64,000 bases of DNA from Janthinobacterium agaricidamnosum NBRC 102515 = DSM 9628 (GTDB lineage Bacteria; Pseudomonadota; Gammaproteobacteria; Burkholderiales; Burkholderiaceae_D). Position numbers and translations under genes: made by a program. Location: contig NZ_HG322949.1 of assembly GCF_000723165.1 (NCBI RefSeq), positions 2,582,495-2,646,494 of the forward strand, read 5' to 3'. Shown here in pieces: positions 1-7,184 of this stretch (position 1 is its first letter; each line of letters begins with the position of its first letter). The notes under the pieces were generated by a model. The model saw only the letters and a list, made by a program, of their open reading frames with translations. It was not told the DNA's origin and searched no databases.

Positions 1-1
1 C

Positions 2-802
2 CTAAGCAATGATATTTATGAAATGCAGGAACGAATTAAAAAATCCTCAGAGAATGCACAGTATCGTCCACAGTATCTTTTTGAGCTAACAAAAAACTAT
101 TGTGAGTTAATGCTTTATCGCTACTCCCGTGGCGACGCCATTACCGAGCTAGTTCAATATTTCCCGCCCATGCTCGATGCCTGGGAAGAGTCCAACCGTT
201 TGCATCTGGAATTTCGTACAGAAGCCGAGCTATGGGAGCGTCGCGACTGGCGTCACAATCTTGACCACTACATCGTCTGTTTCTGGCTGGTTGGTTTGGC
301 CCTGACGCTGGATATTCCAGAGGTTATATGGCAGCGCCTGCTGGTTTTGATTGGCAATGATGGGCATGACATATTGCTCGATCGTGTAATAGCGACTCGC
401 TCTCCGGAACGGACGATAGGCACGAATCTGTGTCACGCCAAGCCTTATGCGAGATTGCTCAAGGCCATCACTGCCCCGGAGGTACAACAACCTGGTTTGC
501 TCAAGGATTTTGTTGAGCACTGGTACGTGGAGCTGGATCGCCCGAGTACCAAAAAACAGCATGCAGTCTACAATCGACCGTATTGGTATACCTATGGCAA
601 TGAGAACTTTGAAGGTGGCGCTTACTTTGGCCGCTGGTGCGTGGAAGCTGCAGTAGCCGCCAAGGTTTTTGGTATCGACGATAGCTTGTGTCTGGGAATG
701 GAACATTACCCGGGTGATTTGTTACGTCCTGATGGCCCAAGCACGCATCGGCCTCGACCTGACAAACCTACCGGTTTTCTGGCGCGCTTGTTTGGTCGTT
801 GA
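2..802 (+). CDS. PoNi-type immunity protein (DUF1910/DUF1911), 5' end cut by window
   Basis: Immunity protein of the PoNi type, whose known members neutralise PoNe DNase toxins delivered by polymorphic-toxin systems. The frame is open to the left edge, so the true start may lie outside; the first internal ATG is at 23 and gives 259 residues. The N-terminal half contains the helical stretch WRHNLDHYIVCFWLVGLALTL and the LLDRVIATRSP segment. The C-terminal half has the DUF1911 signature GAYFGRWCVEAAVAAKVFGI followed by DDSLCLGMEHYPGDLLRP. No toxin gene is visible next to it. A degraded haemagglutinin-type fragment follows at about 882-1050 on the same strand, which suggests a decayed toxin array. 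Family assignment is strong; the cognate toxin is unknown. Confidence 0.85.
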   Translation, partial: LSNDIYEMQERIKKSSENAQYRPQYLFELTKNYCELMLYRYSRGDAITELVQYFPPMLDAWEESNRLHLEFRTEAELWERRDWRHNLDHYIVCFWLVGLALTLDIPEVIWQRLLVLIGNDGHDILLDRVIATRSPERTIGTNLCHAKPYARLLKAITAPEVQQPGLLKDFVEHWYVELDRPSTKKQHAVYNRPYWYTYGNENFEGGAYFGRWCVEAAVAAKVFGIDDSLCLGMEHYPGDLLRPDGPSTHRPRPDKPTGFLARLFGR

Positions 803-881
803 TAAGCGCTGAACAGAACATGCCAGAAATTTCCGTCGCCATCAGCTTGTAGCCGGACCTATATATATAGCTCCGTGAGTC

Positions 882-1050
882 GTGAGACCTCAACCTGACG
901 TAGTACATCAAGCGGCACTTGGAAGCCAGCGGGGCCTATACCAACACCTGGAACCTGCGTCCCGGCGTGGCGTCGACGCGGCGCAAATGGCGGCGCTGAC
1001 CAGCGACATCGTCTGGCTGGTCGAGCAAGACATCACGCTGGCCGGTGCAT
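882..1050 (+). pseudogene. remnant of filamentous haemagglutinin/CdiA-like exoprotein
   Basis: A short relic of a large two-partner-secretion exoprotein. One frame reads AAQMAALTSDIVWLVEQDIT (from about 975), a stretch I recognise from the region before the toxin end of haemagglutinin-repeat proteins. The neighbouring frame just upstream reads NTWNLRPGVA (about 941-970), the normal lead-in to that stretch, so the two halves are separated by a frameshift. There is no signal, no long frame and no downstream toxin domain; the next gene is convergent. Together with the PoNi gene it marks a decayed toxin/immunity locus. The boundaries are approximate. Confidence 0.6.
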
Positions 1051-1075
1051 GCCGGGGCGCAAATACCCTCTTGAA

Positions 1076-2872
1076 TTACCTGGCCGCCCCGGCAGCCGGC
1101 TCCAGATAGCTCAGCGTCTGCAGCACCAGGCTTCGTATCCCGGCTTCCATCGCCGCTTCATTGAAGTCGAATTTGGGCTGGTGATGGCCCGAGACGTTTT
1201 TCGGCTCGCGGTCATCCCATCCGGCGCCCACCAGGGAGAAGACGCCCGGAATGACGTCGCCTTTTTCATTTCTTACTTTCTGGTATTCAGAAAAGTCTTC
1301 CGATGCGGTGACGCGTTGCCCGTTCCGGACTTGCTCTCCCGCAGACGACAGGGCTTGCTGCATGGCGGTCGTTTCGGCTTCCGGGTTGTCGGTGGTGCTG
1401 TAATTACCGTCCTTTAGCAGATTGACTTCGCTCTTCTGGCCCATGGCGGCGGCCGTTTCGACGGCATGTCGCTGAATGCCGTCCAGCGTGTTGGTGCGCA
1501 CGTCTTCGCCAAAGGTACGTACCGATGCGCCGAGCCGGGCCACTGGCGGGCCTTCCTGCGGCGCCGCGCTGTCGCGCAAGTCTTTCAGCGTCACATGGAC
1601 GGGAACATCCTGCTGGTTGTAGGCCTTTTCCAGGCGCCGCGCCATTTTTGCCGCCGGCAAGACCGGATTTTTGCCGGCTTCGGGCATGCCCGCGTGCGTC
1701 GGCTTGCCGTGGAATGTCGCTTGCATCATTGTTGTATCCGCCGATGCCGTCGGTGAAAAGGTCACTTCGACGGTTTGCTGTGCTTTATCGGCGACATTAT
1801 TCGCCATCCGTCCGATCTCCTCTTCGATCGCGGCCTGCTGGCCGCCGCTGACGCGAATCTCGGCGCTGACAGTGGCGAACTCCGGCGAGACATTGATCGG
1901 CCGCTTGCTGTTGCCCAGCGTGGTCGGCGTCGCCACCACGTCGCGCTTGTTCGGATCGCCGATCGGGCTGTTACGCTTGTTTAATGCCTTGACGGTATGG
2001 GCCACCGACAGCAGGGACTTGTGGCTGACCTGCGTCGCATTGCCATCCTCGGTAAAACTGACATTGAGCGCATTGGCGGCGGCCAGCAGCGGACCGGACA
2101 GCATGTGGATTTCTCCCGCTCTCAAGCCCGGGTGGATATGGTGGCCGAAGATCACATCCACGCCTTTCATTACACCCGCGGCGATCATGGCCTTGGCGCC
2201 GGTGCCTTTTTCCTCGGCCGGCTGAAAGATGAATTTCACAGCGGCATTCTGGAGCAATCCTTCCGATTGCATCTGGGTCAGCACGCTGGCCGCTCCCATC
2301 AGCATCGCAGTGTGGCCGTCGTGGCCGCAGCCATGCATGACGCCGGGATTCTCGCTGCTGAACGGCAGTTGGGTGGCTTCCTGTAACGGCAGCGCATCCA
2401 TATCGGCGCGCAACGCGACCACCTTGCGCGGCTTGCCGGACTGGAGCGTACCGACCACGCCATGGCCGCCGACATTTTCTTCCGTGTCGATACCCAGGCC
2501 ACGCAAATGCCTGGCCGCGACGCCGGCGGTGCGGACTTCCGCGCCGGACAATTCCGGATGTTGATGGATGTCTTGCCGATAGGCCACGACAGCCGGCATG
2601 ACGCCGGCCGCGAGCGTCCTGACCCGTTGCACGACCTCCTCGGACAGCCGGATCGGCGGGACGGTATCGCGGCTGCGTGCACCGCCCTGGGATTGCTGCA
2701 TGCGTTGCAGGCTGGCGGCACTCGCTTCGACCGGCGTATTGTTTTTCCGGGGCGCCGATGCAAGGCTGTCAGTCTTGCTGGAGGAAGCGATAGAGCCCGG
2801 TGGTGGTTCACCCGGTGCATGCAGTACTGCTTGCTGAGTTGAACGTAAAGGCTGGGGGGAATTGAGATTCAT
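1076..2872 (-). CDS. M20 family amidohydrolase (hippurate hydrolase/aminoacylase-like) with N-terminal extension
   Basis: Zinc-dependent M20 peptidase-family amidohydrolase, expected to cleave N-acyl amino acids or similar amides. In the 598-residue reading the motifs are HQHPE (about 103-107), RADMDALP (about 155-162), HGCGHDGH (about 180-187) and QPAEEKGTGA, then the long dimerisation insert and the C-terminal half of the catalytic domain. The ATG at 2872 is preferred because AGGA lies about 8 nt upstream; a longer frame to 2923 has no ribosome site. The first ~75 residues are Ser/Pro/Gln-rich and precede the fold. They are absent from typical members (about 390 residues), and the catalytic region is itself long. 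There is no classical signal peptide. The gene stands alone between a toxin remnant and a divergent hydrolase; the substrate is unknown. Confidence 0.8.
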   Translation of the reverse strand: MNLNSPQPLRSTQQAVLHAPGEPPPGSIASSSKTDSLASAPRKNNTPVEASAASLQRMQQSQGGARSRDTVPPIRLSEEVVQRVRTLAAGVMPAVVAYRQDIHQHPELSGAEVRTAGVAARHLRGLGIDTEENVGGHGVVGTLQSGKPRKVVALRADMDALPLQEATQLPFSSENPGVMHGCGHDGHTAMLMGAASVLTQMQSEGLLQNAAVKFIFQPAEEKGTGAKAMIAAGVMKGVDVIFGHHIHPGLRAGEIHMLSGPLLAAANALNVSFTEDGNATQVSHKSLLSVAHTVKALNKRNSPIGDPNKRDVVATPTTLGNSKRPINVSPEFATVSAEIRVSGGQQAAIEEEIGRMANNVADKAQQTVEVTFSPTASADTTMMQATFHGKPTHAGMPEAGKNPVLPAAKMARRLEKAYNQQDVPVHVTLKDLRDSAAPQEGPPVARLGASVRTFGEDVRTNTLDGIQRHAVETAAAMGQKSEVNLLKDGNYSTTDNPEAETTAMQQALSSAGEQVRNGQRVTASEDFSEYQKVRNEKGDVIPGVFSLVGAGWDDREPKNVSGHHQPKFDFNEAAMEAGIRSLVLQTLSYLEPAAGAAR

Positions 2873-3057
2873 GGTTTTCCTGGTGGATGGAGACGATCTG
2901 CTTGCATGCCTATGCGGCGTCAAACGCTGTTCAATGAATGGGGCACAGCGGCAAAAAGTTCCATCGTCCCTTCAGCCTATCTTCACGCCAGCCTCATGCC
3001 GCCTTCATGGACGTCGCCGATACTGGTCCTCTATTCCCTACACGCAAGGAGTCTCGC

Positions 3058-4122
3058 ATGAGCAAGCAGTATCGGCACGCAGCGCATGACCAGACCCGCA
3101 GGCGCCTGATGTTGAGCATGGGCGCGCTGGCGGTCCTGGCCGGCTGTGGCGGCAACACCTTGCCGCGCACTTCCGCCGTCATCGACCGGCACATCGCCGT
3201 CGGCGCCGGCGTTACGTTGCATGTGCGCGACTGGCCGGCGGCGCAGGGCGACCATACCAGCGTCATCGTGCTGCTGTCCGGCCTGGGCGGCAATGCGCAC
3301 GCCTTCGACAGCCTGGCGCCCGCGCTGGCGCGGCGCCAGCGCGTGCTGGCCATCACCCGGCGCGGCTACGGCCAGTCCGGCAAGCCGCTGCCCAGCAGCG
3401 ACGCCACCTATGCGCCCGCCACGCTGGTGGCCGACTTGCTGGCCGTGCTCGATACGCTGAAAGTCCAGCGCATCGTCCTTGCCGGCCATTCCATCGCCGG
3501 CAACGAAGTCACGCTGTTCGCGGGCCGCCACCCGCAGCGGGTGCGCGGCGTGGTGTATCTCGACACCACCTTCGATTACTCGCAAGGGGCACACTGGCAA
3601 GGCGAGCAACCGCCGGAGAATCCGATCTTCGACGAGCCCGGACCGGAACTGGCGGACCTGGCATCGATGAACGCCTCGATCGCCTACGCCAAACGCATCC
3701 ACAAGCAGTGGTGGCCGGCGATGGATGCGTACTGGCGCGACACGCTCGAGGTACTGGCCGATGGCCGTGTGCGGCCCAATACCCCGCCTGCGGTGGCGGC
3801 GGCAATGGCCGCTGGCGCCAGGTCGCTATCGCCCGACTACCGTGCGCTGCGCGCGCCGGCGCTGGTGGTCGTGGCGCAACCGGCGACGCTGGCCGACATG
3901 ATGCCCTGGATTACGCCGCAGACCGACCCGCGCGACGTTGCCGACGCGCGCACCTGGCTGCGGCTGTATCCGCAGATACACGGGCAAGACTGCCGGCGCA
4001 TCGTCGCCGCTTTGCCGGGCAGCACTCTGCTGACCATCAACAACGCGGCTCACAGCGATTTCTTTATCGAATACGAGACGCTTGTGGTGCAGGCCATCGA
4101 AGCCATGCGCTGGGAAAAATAG
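3058..4122 (+). CDS. alpha/beta hydrolase, predicted Tat-exported lipoprotein
   Basis: Alpha/beta-hydrolase-fold enzyme, probably an esterase or related hydrolase anchored outside the cytoplasmic membrane. The 354-residue product starts at an ATG preceded by AAGGAG (8 nt); an upstream in-frame extension to 2938 lacks a ribosome site. The N-terminus combines a twin-arginine motif (RRRLMLS), a hydrophobic stretch and a lipobox (LAGC). The nucleophile elbow is GHSIAG, the oxyanion-side strand VLLSGLGG, and the likely catalytic His is in NNAAHSDFF near the C-terminus. It is divergent from the M20 gene (185-bp gap) and convergent with the aldehyde dehydrogenase. The substrate cannot be read from the sequence. 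Confidence 0.8.
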   Translation: MSKQYRHAAHDQTRRRLMLSMGALAVLAGCGGNTLPRTSAVIDRHIAVGAGVTLHVRDWPAAQGDHTSVIVLLSGLGGNAHAFDSLAPALARRQRVLAITRRGYGQSGKPLPSSDATYAPATLVADLLAVLDTLKVQRIVLAGHSIAGNEVTLFAGRHPQRVRGVVYLDTTFDYSQGAHWQGEQPPENPIFDEPGPELADLASMNASIAYAKRIHKQWWPAMDAYWRDTLEVLADGRVRPNTPPAVAAAMAAGARSLSPDYRALRAPALVVVAQPATLADMMPWITPQTDPRDVADARTWLRLYPQIHGQDCRRIVAALPGSTLLTINNAAHSDFFIEYETLVVQAIEAMRWEK

Positions 4123-4185
4123 ACGCCGCTATGGCGGATGGCCATGGCGCGTGGCGGCGCAAGCTTCGATGGCCCGGCGCCGCAA

Positions 4186-5520
4186 TCAGTTCAGCGGGGC
4201 ATCGAACACGGCCTTCCGATGGCTGAATGCCTCCAGCGAATACTTGCCGTGGTAGCTGCCCATGCCGCTTTCCCCGACCCCGCCGAACGGCAAGGTCGGT
4301 ACCGTCAGGTGATAGATCGGCAGGCCGAAATTGACGGCGCCCGAAGACGTTTCGGTTATCAGCCTGGCCCGGGTCGTTTCGTTGCCGGTGAAGGCATAGA
4401 CGGCGAGCGGCTTGTCGCGTTCGTTGATGAAGGCGATGGCCTCGCCGAGGTCAGCGACAGTGAGAATCGGCAGGATCGGGCCGAAGATCTCTTGCTGCAT
4501 CACCGGCGCATCCGGCCGCACGTCGAGCAGCACGGTCGGCGCGATATATTTCTCGGCGCTATCGCTTTGTCCGCCGGCCACGGTACGGCCGGAGCCCAGC
4601 AGTCCGGCCAGCCGTTCAAAGTGACGCTGGTTGACGATGCGCCCGTAATTGGCGGCGCTTTGCGGGTTGGCGCCATACAGTTTCTCGATTTCCGCGGCGA
4701 TGGCGGCGGCCAGTGCCGGGGCGGTTTGCGCATCGGTCAGGATATAGTCGGGCGCGATGCAGGTTTGCCCGGCGTTGGCGAACTTGGTCGAGGCGATGCG
4801 TGCGGCCACCGGGCCGAGGTCGACGTCGCGGTCGACGAAGACCGGCGACTTGCCGCCGAGTTCGAGCGTCACGGGAGTCAGGTGCTCGGCGGCGGCGCGC
4901 ATCACGATCCTGCCGACCGTGCCGTTGCCGGTGTAGAAGATGTGATCGAAACGCTGGGCCAGCAATGAGGTGGTCTGTTCGACGCCGCCTTCGATGACGG
5001 CAACCGCGTCGGCATCAAGGTAGGCGGGAACCAGCCGCGCCACCAGCGCCGAGGTTTGCGGGGCCAGTTCGGAAGGCTTGATGGCGACCGCGTTGCCGGA
5101 CGCCAGCGCGCCGGCGACCGGTGTCAGCAGCAGATAAATCGGATAGTTCCAGGCTGACATGATCAGCGTAACGCCGAGCGGATCGAACTCGGTCCGGGCG
5201 GTGACGCCTGCCGGCAGGAACGGCACGGCGACTTCGACCGGCTGCGGCGCCAGCCATTGCTCAAGGTGCTGCAGGTAGTCGTCGATCTCCATGACTGTCA
5301 GGCCTATCTCGGCACTATCGACCTCTTGCGGACTCTTGCGCAAGTCGGCCCACAGTGCGTCGGCAATGGCGTCACGGTTGTCGGTCAGCAGGGCGCGCAG
5401 CCGGTTGAGCTGTTCGCGGCGCCATGCGATCGGCTTGGTGCGGCCGCTGCGATGGGTTTCGCGCAGCCGCGCGACCAGCGCAGCGGCATCGGATGGGGAA
5501 AGGGGTGCATAGGTGATCAT
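4186..5520 (-). CDS. aldehyde dehydrogenase (coniferyl-aldehyde-dehydrogenase-like)
   Basis: NAD(P)-dependent aldehyde dehydrogenase of the short class-3/coniferyl aldehyde type (444 residues). Visible motifs are the cofactor region SAWNYPIYLLLTPVAGALA, the catalytic Glu in TLELGGKSP, the catalytic Cys in FANAGQTCIAPDY and the late motif EIFGPILP. The start at 5520 (MITYAPLS) is chosen because GGAG lies about 8 nt upstream; five extra residues are possible. The C-terminus ends in the class-3-like stretch GMGSYHGKYSLEAFSHRKAV. It oxidises an aldehyde to its acid; the substrate is not evident, and no pathway partner is adjacent. Confidence 0.88.
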   Translation of the reverse strand: MITYAPLSPSDAAALVARLRETHRSGRTKPIAWRREQLNRLRALLTDNRDAIADALWADLRKSPQEVDSAEIGLTVMEIDDYLQHLEQWLAPQPVEVAVPFLPAGVTARTEFDPLGVTLIMSAWNYPIYLLLTPVAGALASGNAVAIKPSELAPQTSALVARLVPAYLDADAVAVIEGGVEQTTSLLAQRFDHIFYTGNGTVGRIVMRAAAEHLTPVTLELGGKSPVFVDRDVDLGPVAARIASTKFANAGQTCIAPDYILTDAQTAPALAAAIAAEIEKLYGANPQSAANYGRIVNQRHFERLAGLLGSGRTVAGGQSDSAEKYIAPTVLLDVRPDAPVMQQEIFGPILPILTVADLGEAIAFINERDKPLAVYAFTGNETTRARLITETSSGAVNFGLPIYHLTVPTLPFGGVGESGMGSYHGKYSLEAFSHRKAVFDAPLN

Positions 5521-5678
5521 GAATGTGCTCCACAAATGGTAAGAAAGAGTCCACGCCGACGCCTGCCGGGGAGCTTGGCGGCCACGGGATGTGACGCATT
5601 ATGGGGAGCGCACTGGAGGCGTGAAGGACGTATCGGCCTTGTTTCGGGACAATTGGATGCGGCTATGCCCGGTCCGCT

Positions 5679-6959
5679 TCATTCACTGCCATGCCTGGCC
5701 TTGGTCGCCGCCCGGTACGCCTTCGCATAGATGTGCCAGTCGCTGAGTACTTGCTGGTGGTACGCCATCGCGTATTCCAGCAAGTCACCGCGCCAGGCCT
5801 TGGCGTCCCGGCCGAAAGCGATCCATGCGTCGGCGTTGGCCGAGCCCTGGCGGCCGCTGGAGCGCAGGTGGTCCCATGCGACCAGCGATCCCATGGCATG
5901 CATCACGCCTTCCAGGCGGCCGATCTTGCCATTCCATAAGTCGAGCGACAGCCGGTCCTGGTCCGGCAGCAGCTCTTTCAGCACGAATGATTGTTCGCCG
6001 AGGGTGACGGCGGACAGAAATGCCGGCGCAATCGCCTGCACCCGTTTTTGTACGGCGACCACCCGTTCCGCCTCGCTGCTCCAGTGTGGCTGCGGTTGCT
6101 GGACATAAGGCGCCAGGGCCGAGCCGGCCGTGTATTTCAGGTCGAGCAGGAAGTTTTCATCGACGCCGCCGCGTCCGCGCACCAGGATCACATACCGTTC
6201 AAGCCCAAGGCTGCCGGTGCCGGCAATGCGGCGCGCCACATCCAGTACCTTGAAGAAACCCGGGGTCCTTTGTTGTGCGGCGTACTCGGCCATGAAGGTG
6301 CCGACCTTGTCGCGCTCGGCGTGGTTGACCGGCAACGCCTTGATGCCGTCGACGCGCAGTTTGCGCTTGCCGCCTTTGATGTCGGTGCGGCGCTCGAGGA
6401 ATGCCGGCCGCGAGCGGCTGCGCAATTCGCGCAGCAGATCCCTGACCATGCCGCTGGCGGTGGCGCGTTCGATCCAGCGCGCTTTTCCTTCGGTCAATGC
6501 TGCCACGTAAGCATCGAGGAAACAATGGCATAAGCCGATCGCTTCGGAAGCGCTGACGTTCAATGTATCGGCCGCGACCAGCACGCTGACCAGGAAGCGT
6601 GACAATTCCCAGCTGACCGGCGCCAGTTGTGCTTCATCGAAGTCGTTCATGTCGAAATAGGTCAGCCGGTTGTCGCCCTTGTAGGTGCCGAAGTTTTCCA
6701 GGTGCAAGTCGCCACAGATCCAGGCCAGCGGCGCTCGGTTGAGCTTGCCGGTGGCGGGAAAGTCTTGATAGAACAGGTGGCAAGTACCGCGCAAGAACGC
6801 GAATGGGTTGGCCGCGATCAACTGGTATTTCCGCGTCAGCAATTCGGCATCGCGTCCGGCGTTGAAGGTGGTGATGATGTCGACGACATCGCGTATCACG
6901 GGCTGGGGTGTTTTCTTCACGGTGCACTTTCGCTGAATGACCTTGGTGAGTACAGACAT
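5679..6959 (-). CDS. DUF2252 family protein
   Basis: Member of the DUF2252 family, which has a kinase-like phosphotransferase fold but no established biochemical role that I know of. The diagnostic stretch ICGDLHLENFGTYKG is near residue 80, followed by YFDMNDFDEAQLAPVSWEL. Both resemble the active-site region of aminoglycoside-phosphotransferase-like kinases. The preferred start is MSVLTK at 6959 (426 residues); an upstream ATG at 6989 is also in frame, and neither has a strong ribosome site. There is no signal peptide. It is divergent from the Het-C/vWA gene and follows the aldehyde dehydrogenase on the same strand after a 158-bp gap, with no sign of an operon. Confidence 0.8.
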   Translation of the reverse strand: MSVLTKVIQRKCTVKKTPQPVIRDVVDIITTFNAGRDAELLTRKYQLIAANPFAFLRGTCHLFYQDFPATGKLNRAPLAWICGDLHLENFGTYKGDNRLTYFDMNDFDEAQLAPVSWELSRFLVSVLVAADTLNVSASEAIGLCHCFLDAYVAALTEGKARWIERATASGMVRDLLRELRSRSRPAFLERRTDIKGGKRKLRVDGIKALPVNHAERDKVGTFMAEYAAQQRTPGFFKVLDVARRIAGTGSLGLERYVILVRGRGGVDENFLLDLKYTAGSALAPYVQQPQPHWSSEAERVVAVQKRVQAIAPAFLSAVTLGEQSFVLKELLPDQDRLSLDLWNGKIGRLEGVMHAMGSLVAWDHLRSSGRQGSANADAWIAFGRDAKAWRGDLLEYAMAYHQQVLSDWHIYAKAYRAATKARHGSE

Positions 6960-7105
6960 TAGCACTTTAAGGACATCGCCGGTGCGCAAGGGCGCGCCAT
7001 GGCTTGTCGGAGAACTTTACAAGTCTTAACCAGACAAGCTCGTCGGGATGCCGAATATTCTTCAAGTGACTGATTTTGAAGGAAAAGAGGCAGGAGGCAC
7101 GATAA

Positions 7106-7170
7106 ATGCGTGAATCGGCAGGGCATCCGGCGACAACACCGGATTTTTCTCCGACAAACGATTCACGCAT
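7106..7170. repeat. 12-bp inverted repeat between divergent genes
   Basis: The arms atgcgtgaatcg (7106-7117) and cgattcacgcat (7159-7170) are perfect inverted copies separated by 41 nt. They lie in the gap between the DUF2252 gene and the Het-C/vWA gene, ending 14 nt before the latter's start codon. This could be paired operator sites or a long-loop hairpin in the leader. The function is not known. Confidence 0.5.
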
Positions 7171-7184
7171 GAAAAGGATATCGT

